Positions 11,719 through 21,282 of a stretch of DNA of 64,000 nt are shown here, one piece after another. The notes below the pieces were generated by a model. That model made no database searches. It saw nothing but the letters and a program-made list of their open reading frames with translations, and was not told the DNA's origin. The position numbers and the translations under genes were made by a program. This DNA is from Globisporangium splendens (lineage: Eukaryota > Oomycota > Peronosporomycetes > Pythiales > Pythiaceae). The DNA lies in contig VFIW01000006.1 of assembly GCA_006386115.1 (NCBI GenBank), forward strand, positions 888,706 to 952,705. Direction: 5' to 3'. Numbering within the stretch: position 1 is the stretch's first letter; every line of letters starts with the position of its first letter.

Positions 11719-11733
11719 CTCATCATCACATTT
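11719..11733 (+). promoter_or_regulatory. Oomycete Inr + FPR core promoter match
   Basis: CTCATCATCACATTT matches the oomycete initiator (TCATYY-like) followed at the right spacing by the flanking promoter region CAWTTT. It lies 44 nt before the ATG of the C2H2 gene, a usual distance for oomycete transcription starts. Confidence 0.55.
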
Positions 11734-11776
11734 CCGGACTCGCCAGCCACTGCGCACAGCTCCAGACAGACACGAC

Positions 11777-12655
11777 ATGCTCGCGATGCATCACGCCCCT
11801 TCGCCCTCGGACGCCCAGCACGCCAAGCTCGCGATGCTCGGCTCGAGCTCGCCAATCATGACGACGTCTTCGTCGCCGTCCTCGCAGCAGCAGCCCATGC
11901 TGCGCAACCTGCGCACGATGCTGGAGCAGCCGACGATGCTCGACCGCGAGCTGCTACAGCACTACGCGTACCTGCGCTACGGCAACGGCAGCGGCCATAA
12001 CACGGACAAGAACGGCCGCAAGCAGCACGTGTGCCCCGTACGCTCGTGCGGCCGCCGATTCAGCACGCCCGGCAACCTGTCGCGCCACAAACGGCTGCAT
12101 GGTCCCGTCAAGCCGCTGAAATGCCCCGTGGCGGGTTGCATCTGCGCGTTCCGCTCGGAGAACAAACTCGAAAAGCACATGAAGTTCCACTTGGGCATCC
12201 CCGTGCACGTGTGTCCCGTGCCGGCGTGCGGTAAGACGTTCAGCACCGCAGGCAACCTCAACCGCCACATCAAGGGCCACCATCCGGACGTCGACACGAG
12301 CGAGTTCAAGAGCTACAGCACGGCGGGCTCGTCCTGCGACGAATACGAGAGCTCGGTCGGTGGTGACGAAGTGATGCGCGAGCGCATGGAAGAAGCGGAA
12401 AGCGAACAACGATTTGCCGCCAGTCAGTTGCCGCACCAACGGCCAGACGCTGACGCGCCAGAGCTCGATGCGCTCGTGGCCGTCCTCGACCAAGATATTG
12501 ACGGCCAGGACGAGCTCATTGGCGTGCCTGAGGTAGCCCACGAGAGCATGCTCGAGCTGCTCTTGCTGGACAGACCCGAGCGAAAGTACAGTCTTTTGGA
12601 CGACATGATCCGCTTCCACATCGACCAGATCGAGGACACCACCTCGGAGCTTTAA
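11777..12655 (+). CDS. Three-finger C2H2 zinc finger protein (TFIIIA-like fingers)
   Basis: Intronless, 292 residues. The N-terminus is Ser/Gln-rich and disordered. Three C2H2 fingers in tandem occupy residues ~84-172: C-x4-C ... H-x3-H in RSCGRRFSTPGNLSRHKRLH, then the CPVAGC ... HMKFH finger, then the CPVPACGKTFSTAG ... HIKGHH finger. The C-x4-C spacing and linkers are TFIIIA/ZAP type, so sequence-specific DNA or RNA binding is likely. The C-terminus is acidic, with heptad-like Leu positions (LDALVAVLDQDI, MLELLLLD) that may serve for activation or dimer contacts. The start follows a good core promoter match. The target genes are unknown. Confidence 0.85.
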   Translation: MLAMHHAPSPSDAQHAKLAMLGSSSPIMTTSSSPSSQQQPMLRNLRTMLEQPTMLDRELLQHYAYLRYGNGSGHNTDKNGRKQHVCPVRSCGRRFSTPGNLSRHKRLHGPVKPLKCPVAGCICAFRSENKLEKHMKFHLGIPVHVCPVPACGKTFSTAGNLNRHIKGHHPDVDTSEFKSYSTAGSSCDEYESSVGGDEVMRERMEEAESEQRFAASQLPHQRPDADAPELDALVAVLDQDIDGQDELIGVPEVAHESMLELLLLDRPERKYSLLDDMIRFHIDQIEDTTSEL

Positions 12656-12799
12656 AGCAAGCAGTAGCAGTAGGAAGCACCAGGAGTAGAAGATGCATTA
12701 CGATTGATTGTGCGTGTGCCATTATTCCGTTTTAACTTATCATCACTTAATGAATGTCCGTTCTCAGCAACAAGCCCACTTCCACAAGTCTTGATAGTC

Positions 12800-13117
12800 C
12801 ATTTTCTCAGCGCAAGGCGCACTCCGCGGCTTCGCATGAACGAATAAGCGTTCTACCACCACCGCAGCCAGTGTCCCATGCAGGACGCTTCAAAGTGCCA
12901 TCTGCGTGAAGCGCAACCTCAAAACTTCATCGTCATTAATGCAATCGATGACCCAATGTGTCGTTTTCGACGACTGCAATCCAATGTCCCATAGCTGAAC
13001 CCATTGTATCCACTTCGTCGACACCTCGAGCGCACTTCACAGCTTCATCATCACAAAAGTATTTTGCTCCCTATTAATGCATTGCCGACAACCACTGCCA
13101 ATGTCCCATAGCTACAG
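12800..13117. repeat. Three imperfect ~115-bp tandem repeats
   Basis: The string GTCCCAT recurs at 12873, 12986 and 13103, each time at the end of a similar unit. The units share AGCGCA...CTTCATC(A/G)TCA and TATTAATGCA-like blocks. Units differ by many substitutions, so the array is old. It lies downstream of the zinc finger gene and beyond the 3' end of the convergent Smr gene. Confidence 0.6.
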
Positions 13118-13469
13118 TAAGAATTAAAGTGGAGCCACAAAGTGATGGCATGCATACCCATTCTGGTTGGGATCTGGAAGAAGAGCTGCGCCACAGACGA
13201 ATCGGTAATGAAAATGTCACAAGGAGAAGAGCCTCATCATCCAAATGCAACAGCCACAAAGACCAGCGCAGATCCACAACAACACTCGCAGCAGCATCGC
13301 TAAAAACGTTTCTCTCTCTTTCTTCTTGTTTTTCGCCTGTTTGTTCCTGATCCTCCGCGTCATTTCCTTCCCATAATTCCCACCTTCTGGCACCAACCTC
13401 CTCGCTTTTTTCAACACTGCTTCTTCCTCCTCGACACGAAAATTGGGCACCAAATTCCACACGCGGCTG

Positions 13470-15816
13470 CTACCATCGCAGATCCACGAGCACCATGCCG
13501 ACGTATCCTCGGCCGTCAGCCACGGGCGAGTACTGGTACCCTTCGGCCGCGAGGAACTGCTCGATGGCAGGCAGCAACCGCGCGTTCCCCTGCGGACCCT
13601 TCGAGTGGTGGCCAGAGCCCGTGACCAGGTAGATCGTCTCGAGCCCTTCGTCCGCGAGCTTTGGCAGCATCTGCGTCAGGAACTCGACCGCCTCGGCCAC
13701 GTGGAGTCCATGGAGGTCCATGAGCTGCTCCGAGTACAATTGGCTGTCGGGGTTCCGCGACTCAAAGATCGCCTGCGCGGCGCAGAAGTGGAGCTGCTTC
13801 ATCTGCGCGTTCAGATCATGGCCTTGTCGCGACAGGCTCTTTGCCAGCGCGCGATTCCCACTATGCAGCAAACAAACACACACAAGTGTGCATTAGATTA
13901 CCAAGTCTCCATACTCACCGTATTCTACAAGAGCATACCTTCTGTACGCTTGCGTGGCGCCCATAAAGCATTTATTCCGCGCACATGCGACCTGGTACGC
14001 CTCCTCTCGCAGCGCCAGGTACTGTGAAGAAACCGCCGTCCCCGTGGACACCCACTTGGTGACGCTGTACGGATCCTTGTGATACAGTTGGCGACGTGGT
14101 GGCGGTGGTGGTGGTCGCAGATCAACGTAGCCATGCGTGTACTCGTTGCTGCCTGGAGCCGCCGTTGGCTGCAGTGACACTGCACGCGCAAAGTTCATCG
14201 ACAAATTCTCTGCTGCTGTTGCTGTGCTCTCGTGGTTTGGGTACGTCGACGCTGCTGGCGCTGGCGCATTGCCTTGCAACGATGGGAACATGTCCTCAGC
14301 CTCGAAATTCAGCATGCCGCCCCCGCCTTCGCCGTCCATTTCGTCCTCGCTGTCATAGTCGCGGCGCGCCAGTTCGTCGTCGTTCAGCTTGTAAAACTCG
14401 GTGAAATCGTGCGAAAACACGCAATGCTCGCCTTGCAAACACGTGCCACGGAGCCAAAAGCGGCACGTGATCGCATGCGTCTCGTGCAGAAACTAGATGG
14501 AGCATACAGACATCAGCAACAGCAAATAGTCATTCGCAGGCTCATGCCACGTGCAAGTTTTCGTACCATGCAATCCGCACGACGACAGTCTCCGGCCAAG
14601 TAGTGACGGCACACTTGCACGGATCCGAGTGCTTCCCGTTCGATCGTGGCTTTGAGCACGGCATGCGCCTTGTTTCCATCGAGCGCCACGAGCCGAAGCA
14701 GATCACCAAGACGCGTGGGGTCAATGTCGGGAAACTTGAGCTGCAAATGGCCGACCAGCTACGCACAAAAAGCATATAAACCAAACAAAATACAAAAAAA
14801 GGGAACGTCGCACATACAGCTATCAGTGCTACTAATATCCAAGGATCCCAGCTCTTTTGTTTGCGCCGTCCCCATTCGCACCTCGAACGCCACGGACCAA
14901 AAGAAAGAGTCCTCGTCTTCAAGCGCATCACCATCGTCGTCGCCTTCTCCCTCTTCCGCATCTCCATGCTCTCCGTCCAATGCTGCATACGCGCCACTCT
15001 CTGCTGCTTCATACCGCGGATTGTACCCATACGGATCGTGCGCGTCGTTGTCGTCATGCTGGTACTCGTCGTCGTAATCCGCGGTGCCATTGCTGTTCGG
15101 CGGAGACAACTGCTGCTGCTGTTGCTGCTACACACAAAAATCAGCAGCAATATGCGTGAGGATTTGCGCGGCCGCTCACAAACGCCCGCTCCCATATTAT
15201 GTTCGTACCGACGACATGTTGGGCACAAACAGCGGCGCGTCGGCTTTCAACTCGCCATCCGCAGCCAAAATGTCGTGAATTCCCGACGTCGTGTAGCTGC
15301 TCACACCTCGTCCTTGGGGCTTCACACCATGCACTCTTTCATGACCGTCTTCTTCTTCGTCGTCGTCCTTGATGATGCTCTCTGCGAGCTTGTTCATGAG
15401 CGCATCATCATCGTCGTCGTCACTAACGCCGCTCGTGACACCACCATGAGCATGGCGGCGGCCATTCGCGTCCGCGAGCAGCGACGGGTTCGCAAAGTAC
15501 TTGACCAGATCGTCCACAAACTCTTGCGCCTTGTCCTAATACATAATGATCATCATTAGCGTCATCCAAAAGCACATTGATACTTTAGTGTCAACATCCA
15601 CAGCCATGCAGAAGAAAAAAGTAAATTTCCATGCAGTACCTCGTCTTCGGGCGAGAGCCAGCCCATGAGCACCTGGTGGACGTTGAACTTGACGTCCTCC
15701 GCGTCATCGCCGCTCTCTCCGTCCTGCAGCATGCCCACGATGTAGGGCGCGAACACGCCGTCCACGCCGAGCGCGTCGAGCCGCGTCGCCGCCCACTTCT
15801 CCAACGGCATCAGCAT
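13470..15816 (-). CDS. CCCH zinc finger / CUE-like / DUF1771-Smr protein
   Basis: Six exons on minus: 15640-15816, 15209-15535, 14882-15127, 14567-14758, 13939-14492 and 13470-13860; 628 residues, all phases consistent. N-terminus (1-60): PLEKWAATRLDALGVDG..., a PWI/CCDC43-like fold. An acidic, Gln-containing linker follows, then a CUE-like helix set (LQLKFPDIDPTRLGDLLRLV). Two CCCH fingers follow (C-x7-C-x4-C-x3-H starting CRHYLAGDC, its last three-residue gap spanning an intron; C-x7-C-x5-C-x3-H starting CRFWLRGTC). DUF1771 comes next (GNRALAKSLSRQGHDL) and a C-terminal Smr domain with LHGLHVAEAV and TGSGHHSKGPQG. Smr domains cleave or nick RNA or DNA; CUE-Smr proteins (Cue2/N4BP2 type) act at stalled ribosomes. 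I infer an RNA-surveillance role. The donor of exon 3 (GAG|GTGCGA) was chosen because it keeps the frame; a nearer GTATGT does not. Confidence 0.85.
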
Positions 15817-16163
15817 TTGCGCCGGTCGGTCGCTGTTTGGCTGTATGGGGAAGTTTATATTTCCGAGGATGGTGCCGCGATGGAAAAAACAGCAACAACA
15901 ACAAAAACAAAAGAGAGAGAAGCGAAGCTATGTGGTAAGTTACGATAGAATATAACCGCTGGAAAAGGTGATGTGGTGTGAAACGATAAATGACCAACGT
16001 ATACTGAAACTGTGAAAGTGGAGATACGTGTATAAAATGTCGTAGTGTGAGGAGATTCAATGCCAGACATCAAAAACCTGTCTATAGTCCATTTATGTGA
16101 ATAATATCAGACAAAAGGTTTACAACGTCAATTTGAAGCCCTTATAACACGAATAGCCGTACT
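15817..16163. other. Intergenic / promoter of the Smr gene
   Basis: Contains an A/C-rich stretch (about 15890-15915). No supported gene. Confidence 0.4.
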
Positions 16164-16439
16164 ATGTGCTCAGTCATGCAATATGAGAGTGCGTTTCCCT
16201 CTTCGAAGCTTCAACTCGTCCCATTTTGCAGGAAGATCGCTTGTCTGCATTCGCAAAAAGCAGTGCCAGCGGAAAGCCAAGAGGTTCCGGCAGAAGCCGA
16301 AGGATATGATCATCGTTGGCGCGGTAGAGGACATGGCGGCTGGGGCGGTGGAGGCTGGGGTGGTGGCCACGGCGGCTGTGGAGGACATGGCGGTTGGGGT
16401 GGCGGTCGTGGCGGCTGGGGCGGAAGACGCTGGGGTTAA
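16164..16439 (+). CDS. Short glycine/tryptophan-rich ORF (GGW repeats)
   Basis: 91 codons; the second half is a low-complexity run of GHGGWGGG-type repeats ending GGRRWG. Secreted oomycete glycine-rich and cell-wall-type proteins look like this, usually with a signal peptide. Here the N-terminus (MCSVMQYESAFPSSK...) is not a signal peptide. A possible splice acceptor (CATTTTGCAG, about 16232) suggests that the real 5' exon is missing or was not found. It could be a decayed copy. The GGW period is clear; its status as a gene is not. Confidence 0.3.
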   Translation: MCSVMQYESAFPSSKLQLVPFCRKIACLHSQKAVPAESQEVPAEAEGYDHRWRGRGHGGWGGGGWGGGHGGCGGHGGWGGGRGGWGGRRWG

Positions 16440-16740
16440 CCAAGTGCTGTGCCAGATTGAATGGCTTTGTGTCGCGTGAGCGTTTGAGTGTGTTAGTGGA
16501 CAGCGTTTTCAAAGTTTGGATGCTTTTTGTCGTTAGTAGTGGGCTCGCAAGGCGACTGCGGAGTCCGAGCGAGTAAATTTTGCCATTTGCGTCAACTTTT
16601 CTAGACTTGTCTGCTTTGGGTTACTCACAAGATGGGTACAAATTGAAATGGCTGCATTTGACTGGCTCTGTTTCACATAAAAGGACGATCACTGTGGCAA
16701 GATCCCTAGTTTCTCTGCTGACGCCGGTCTATTAACTTAC
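16440..16740. other. Intergenic, nothing recognised
   Basis: Spacer between the GGW-rich ORF and the 3' end of the ferric reductase-like gene. Confidence 0.4.
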
Positions 16741-19062
16741 CTACAGCTCAAACTCTTCGGTGTGAAGATCGAACTTTTTTGAACCGAGAGCCGAGACGGC
16801 GAGCTCTGCTGCTCGCCTAAGCGCGCAGGGGCCAGAGAAAAAGATCCCGATCGTGTCCTCAGATTTCACCTTTGGTTGTGGAGTAGCGTGCCCAACGCGA
16901 GTGACGTCACCTTCGCGAACCTGAGTTAAAAGCTGTTTAAGGTTCGGGCGCTGGTCCACGGTGACGTTGAATGTGCTCAACAACTCTCGCAGCGTCGGGA
17001 TCCTGCCATCGTGGATGCATCGTTGTTTCAATGGAACAGGTCCATCCTTGGTGGCGTAGCCGTCAGTGTTTGTCTTGTGCACGCATCTGCCTTTCCACAC
17101 CCTCTCAAGCACCAGAACGAGCACAACGAGGAAGGGGAGCACAAACAGCGCAGTGATCTCGAGCAGCAGCACCAGTGGTCGCGACTGGGTTTCCGTCGTG
17201 GCATGACTTTCTAGCAGCTTGCTCTCGCGGTCTTCTAGCCAGAGAATGAGCAACACGCTGGATGAAAACACCAGGACGTACACAAGAGTGCGCAACGAGC
17301 GAGATCGCAATGGCTCTGCAAATGGTTGCGCAGCGGACGCGATCGAGGCATCGCCGTGCTGCGTCTCATCAGTGCTGGCATCCAGTACGTCATCTCTCGG
17401 CTTCTTTGTCAGGAACAAGTGCATCGTAAACTGCTCTTCCCGTCGAAGTTTCGTAAGCACAGGAACGAGCTCAGCGAGCAATGATAGTTCCCGAAATGCG
17501 AATACGAAGTGCACGCGTTGACGAAGTCCTCCCAATTGATCCAAATGAGCAGCCATGTCTTCTAGAATAGCGAACAGTGGAGTCGCCCCGATGCCACCAC
17601 CAACCAAACACACTGTCGCATATTTGTCATACGCTTGCAGCGAGCTTCCGTAAAACCCATCGACTAGTATCGTCGGGAGCTGTTGCTTGGCGCCGCAGCC
17701 GTCTGCGTGCGCGACGAGCTCCTGGGTCCAGTCTCCCAGTGACTTGAGCAAGATCGTAAACGTCGTGGTGCTCGCGCGCGGCGAGGATGAAATCGTGAGC
17801 GGGTGCCACTGGAGCCTAGAGATCGCAGGGACGTTCAGATACACAAACTGGCCGAGTTGAAAGTTGCCGCTACCGTCGGACGCAGTCGAGCGCGCGAGTA
17901 CAAGCTTGACAATCTGGTCGGGGAGTGCTTTAAATTCGCAGACTTGGACCGCATGCAGCGCGTTCCACGACGACAGAGTGCGGTGAATCAGGTACAGCAA
18001 GAGTGTCGGCAGCAGCCACCAAATGAGTGGCCCCCAGTGCATCACTGCGAAGACTACGCCAATGATATAGAGGTGATGTGTGTAGTAGAAGACTTCGAAC
18101 ATCGCGCGGCGCACCTTGGGATGGGACGTCCAGCCGACCAGCAAGAAGAAGAAGAGCGACAGTTCACCGCACACGTTGCGCCACGCGGCGGACGAGTCTT
18201 CCAGTGAGCAATCGGAGCACAGCAGGGCATTCTGTGAGAGGGTTCCTTGTCGTCGCCATAGCTGGTAGAACGGTACTGCGTGTGCGATGGCCATCAAGAT
18301 CGCCAGCTTGCCGAGCGCGACGTGGTACTTCACGCCGTTGGCGTACGAGATGTGCAGAAACTCCATCCACGCACAGTTGCGCGTCGTCGGGAGAAATAGG
18401 AACGCCAGATTGAACGCGCAATTGTACCCTAGCGCCATGCCGGCGATCTGCAGCCTCATCTCAGAAGAGGAGAACGACTGACGCCCTTCCGCGAGCAGCG
18501 CGTCGTAGCGGCGTGTCTGGCACTCTCGGCCATACCAAAACACCAATGCGTTGCCTCCGATGAGCACGCACCTGAAGAGAAGCTCACCGATGCCGACGGT
18601 ACTTGTAAACCCGAGTACGCGAGGCTGACGCCGCATGAACACGCCTATTTGCATCATCGTTCGCGATGCAACGCGGCGAGTCGAGGGATCCCGGATCGCT
18701 TCGATCAAGAGCACGCTCACGAGAAACGGGAGCACAGTGAACGCCACGAAGTACGCGGGCAAAATCGTGTCATTCGGTCCACTGGATCCCCACGGCAGGT
18801 TCGCCCAGGCATCGACTAGCCACGTGTGGATCACAGGAGAGGAATAGCCGACGTGGGCGACAGTGTACACTACCATGGAGCTTCCAATCGCGGCATGTGC
18901 AGCAGAGGACAAGTGGCGCTTCCAGGGTGTAGCTTTTGGGGCAATTGCAGCTGCAATGGACGGATTTGGTGCGTTCTTGGCGTTGCATGATGCTCTGTAG
19001 GTATGCAGAAGTGGGTCGTCCGATGCCGGCGACTCTCGCTCGTGGCGATGTTGGAGCTCCAT
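16741..19062 (-). CDS. Ferric reductase / NADPH-oxidase-like membrane oxidoreductase
   Basis: Intronless, 773 residues. The FRE/NOX family passes electrons from NADPH via FAD and two hemes across the membrane to ferric ion or oxygen. Seen: about seven N-terminal hydrophobic helices; paired heme histidines (H-x13-H in YHVALGKLAILMAIAHA and H-x12-H in HHLYIIGVVFAVMH); FAD motif HPLTIS; NADPH motif GGGIGATP (about residue 487); and a C-terminal FFSGPC with a NOX-like aromatic end (HTEEFEL). Odd: an insertion of about 150 residues within the NADPH-binding half (from ~570) contains two strongly hydrophobic segments (about 592-608 and 635-655). That would place part of a normally cytosolic domain back in the membrane. 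Whether it is a metalloreductase or an oxidase cannot be decided from sequence. Confidence 0.88.
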   Translation of the reverse strand: MELQHRHERESPASDDPLLHTYRASCNAKNAPNPSIAAAIAPKATPWKRHLSSAAHAAIGSSMVVYTVAHVGYSSPVIHTWLVDAWANLPWGSSGPNDTILPAYFVAFTVLPFLVSVLLIEAIRDPSTRRVASRTMMQIGVFMRRQPRVLGFTSTVGIGELLFRCVLIGGNALVFWYGRECQTRRYDALLAEGRQSFSSSEMRLQIAGMALGYNCAFNLAFLFLPTTRNCAWMEFLHISYANGVKYHVALGKLAILMAIAHAVPFYQLWRRQGTLSQNALLCSDCSLEDSSAAWRNVCGELSLFFFLLVGWTSHPKVRRAMFEVFYYTHHLYIIGVVFAVMHWGPLIWWLLPTLLLYLIHRTLSSWNALHAVQVCEFKALPDQIVKLVLARSTASDGSGNFQLGQFVYLNVPAISRLQWHPLTISSSPRASTTTFTILLKSLGDWTQELVAHADGCGAKQQLPTILVDGFYGSSLQAYDKYATVCLVGGGIGATPLFAILEDMAAHLDQLGGLRQRVHFVFAFRELSLLAELVPVLTKLRREEQFTMHLFLTKKPRDDVLDASTDETQHGDASIASAAQPFAEPLRSRSLRTLVYVLVFSSSVLLILWLEDRESKLLESHATTETQSRPLVLLLEITALFVLPFLVVLVLVLERVWKGRCVHKTNTDGYATKDGPVPLKQRCIHDGRIPTLRELLSTFNVTVDQRPNLKQLLTQVREGDVTRVGHATPQPKVKSEDTIGIFFSGPCALRRAAELAVSALGSKKFDLHTEEFEL

Positions 19063-19536
19063 TCGTTTTGGCTGTTGAATTGACAGCTACAGGATCGATT
19101 GAGGAGTGGCGAGCAGCATTCAGGAACCGAGGAAGCGCATCAAATCCTTCCAAATGCCTGCCACCTTGCATCAGCAAGTTACGTTGAAGCAGCAACACTG
19201 AGAGATGATTAGTACACACCACGTGGATGTCGAATGATGGTCAGCGAGATACTGACTAGATGGGCAACATTAAGACATAATTTCGTCAAAAGATGTAAGA
19301 AGTATTCTCGGATCAAAACCAAGCGAATGGCATCTTTTGTCACTGTGAAACCTGCATTTGTTGCTCTCAGAATCCCGACAGCAAAACTGTTTTCCACGCA
19401 GACTGCGAGCCCACACAACACCACACCGATCGATCCCTTTGCAGATGCCACCGACAACATGCTACACTCTCCACGGTCAAGAACAATCCCAGAACCAGCA
19501 GCCTCCGTCGTCTCATTTTCGTACTGCCTCACACCT
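19063..19536. other. Intergenic, ferric reductase promoter side
   Basis: Short spurious frames only. It separates the ferric reductase start from the stop of the first WxWP secreted gene, which is on the same strand. Confidence 0.4.
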
Positions 19537-19876
19537 TTACGAGGGTCCACCCCAGAGGCAGCGTGGCCAGTTCCATGAGCCTGGAAAGCACCCCAGTACT
19601 TCCTGATTCCCGTCTTGCTTCTGCTGGTCTGCTTCAACGCTCGCGTCCGGCGTTTGCGGCGCACTTCCTTCGAGGTGGCGCAAATGCTTGCCTAATGAGG
19701 AGCCAGCAGTATAAGAGATAGTTAGAAGGTGGGACACGAGAATCGACCACTTGTTCGTAAACTTTACCTTGCTCGAACTCTGGAACCCCTTCGAGAGCAG
19801 CGTCAATGGCCATCGCTGGCTCAATCGTCGCCATCGCTGCAACGAGTGCCCCGGCAAAGACCAGTACACTCTCCAT
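19537..19876 (-). CDS. Small secreted protein, WxWP family copy A
   Basis: Exons 19768-19876 and 19537-19691, joined in phase 1 inside a Gly codon; 87 residues. The signal peptide is clear (MESVLVFAGALVAAMATIEP then AMA). Directly after the splice the protein reads KHLRHLEG, an RxLR-like site ([K/R]-x-L-R-x-L). The acidic/Gln-rich middle leads to a C-terminal motif CFPGSWNWPRC with two Cys flanking W-x-W-P. The same gene plan, intron phase, splice position and C-terminal motif occur in copy B at 20533-20966, so the two are paralogues. Function unknown; secreted effector-like proteins of oomycetes have this size and layout, but that is inference. Confidence 0.7.
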
Positions 19877-19984
19877 TTTGACAGACGTCAATTCGGACTC
19901 TTTTCCTTGTGTAGTGCTGGTGAGGCTTGTCGTAAAGCTGCCTGGTGCTTGCTTCGTCGCGAATGCTAAAGGGAGCACATTGCG

Positions 19985-20392
19985 TTATCGAAAACAGCAA
20001 TACGCCGCCGTTAACTGGTCGAGAGTGAACCCACAGCTGGTAGATGATCGATGCGGATGTTGAGTGACGACCAGGCTTGCGAACCGCCTCAAGACGTAGA
20101 TCACGCAGCGGTTGTTCGAAAAATGACGAAATCGTCGCTGGCGAAAATGTGGCTCGAGGTCGAACTCGCGAAGGACCAGCGTAAGAAGCCGTTTTCCTTG
20201 TAACAGTTGTGCAGCTTCCTGCAATGCTTCGATGCAGCAAGTAGAACAATTAGTTGCCAGCAACTTCTGTGCCTCACTCTGCGGTGCAAAACATTCGAAA
20301 CAGGACAGGTTGCCGCGTAATGTCGACTTTGTGTGATTTTCGAAACTCAGTCTGTCAATTGCGAGGAGGCAAATGAAAGTGACGGTACACAT
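19985..20392 (-). CDS. Cys-rich ORF between the WxWP pair (doubtful)
   Basis: 135 codons on the same strand as its neighbours. The N-terminus MCTVTFICLLAIDRLSF is hydrophobic enough for a weak signal peptide. Ten or more Cys occur, with a helix-like block LLATNCSTCCIEALQEAAQL faintly like the second half of elicitin-like proteins. No elicitin cysteine pattern can be completed, and the frame may be fortuitous or a decayed gene. Confidence 0.22.
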   Translation of the reverse strand: MCTVTFICLLAIDRLSFENHTKSTLRGNLSCFECFAPQSEAQKLLATNCSTCCIEALQEAAQLLQGKRLLTLVLREFDLEPHFRQRRFRHFSNNRCVIYVLRRFASLVVTQHPHRSSTSCGFTLDQLTAAYCCFR

Positions 20393-20532
20393 AGCACGCT
20401 TTGCTTCTCAACATCCATTTGCTTTTTCAAATTGTAAACTCATTCTTCCAAAAACGGAAACTACGACGACATCGAAACTTATCCACGTGTTAGAGATCCT
20501 CTTCCAGCGCAGCCAAAGGCGAAGCAGTGAAG

Positions 20533-20966
20533 TTACCAGTAGCGGCAGCGCGGCCAGTTCCACGTGCCTGGACGGCAACCAGTACTGCCATAGCGGCAGC
20601 GTGGCCAGTCCCACGTGCCTGGACGACAGCCGCCAACCCATCTTTCCGCATACGCTTCGTCATTTTCATACCCTTCGGTCAGATCCTGAGCTTCTTCTTC
20701 GCCAAGGGCTCGAAGACGGCGACCTGTGTAATTCCAGCAGCAGAAGGTTCAGCACTACTACTTCACAGGCACGTAGCACGCAGAATGATTTGAAACATAC
20801 CTGGATAGCCATCATGGAGATCATCTCCGCCCTGAGCAGCGCCGGCATTTTTCTCTTCAACGCGAGCAACTGCATCTTCGATGTGCTTGTCACATGGCTT
20901 TTGGGCTTCACCAGCCACCAAAGCGACCACGAGCGCGGCTGCAAACACCAATCCACCGAGCTTCAT
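20533..20966 (-). CDS. Small secreted protein, WxWP family copy B, RxLR-like
   Basis: Exons 20801-20966 and 20533-20723, phase 1 inside a Gly codon; 118 residues. Signal peptide MKLGGLVFAAALVVALVAG. After a linker (KPCDKHIEDAVARVEE) and the intron, the protein reads RRLRALGEEE: an exact R-x-L-R followed by acidic residues at the distance seen in RxLR effectors. The C-terminus is a 17-residue tandem repeat, GCRPGTWDWPRCRYGST then GCRPGTWNWPRC, visible as a direct DNA repeat of about 51 bp. The start lies 29 nt after an oomycete core promoter match. Host-cell entry or any target is not shown by sequence; the repeat could equally be a wall-binding or structural module. Confidence 0.75.
20540..20640 (-). 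repeat. 51-bp direct repeat encoding the WxWP module
   Basis: Two near-identical copies (TAGCGGCAGCGTGGCCAGT-type core) inside exon 2 of copy B. A third, diverged copy forms the end of copy A at about 19553-19592. They encode the C-x-P-G-[ST]-W-[ND]-W-P-R-C module. Confidence 0.75.
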
Positions 20967-20994
20967 TGTTGTGCTGCTTCTTCACTTTCACGCC

Positions 20995-21009
20995 AAATTG
21001 AAACTGAGC
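20995..21009 (-). promoter_or_regulatory. Oomycete Inr + FPR core promoter of WxWP copy B
   Basis: On minus it reads GCTCAGTTTCAATTT, nearly the full consensus GCTCATTYYNCAWTTT. It sits about 29 nt before the ATG at 20966. Confidence 0.6.
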
Positions 21010-21282
21010 TGCATTGGGCGAGCAACTCAACGACGTCGTTAGAGGCAACGTGGGAATCGACGATTTCCATTTTCACGGAAATACGCCTCGGCATTTTTCA
21101 GAGAAAGTGATCTGAGCTCTTTGTGTTGTTGCTTCTCCCGTCGAGTGCAAGGCTGTGCAAATTGGAAATACGGTAACGGCTTGCTCCTCAACTGCCGTTC
21201 CCACAACGAAGAGTCGCATGCAGTCGCGTGCTTTGTGGTATTTGCACTTTCGCAGGCGCACGTGTGTTGTGCACTTGCGACG

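Noticed and set aside
11954..12619. Long minus-strand frame opposite the C2H2 gene
   Set aside because: It mirrors the zinc finger codons; no motif, and the plus frame has three complete fingers.
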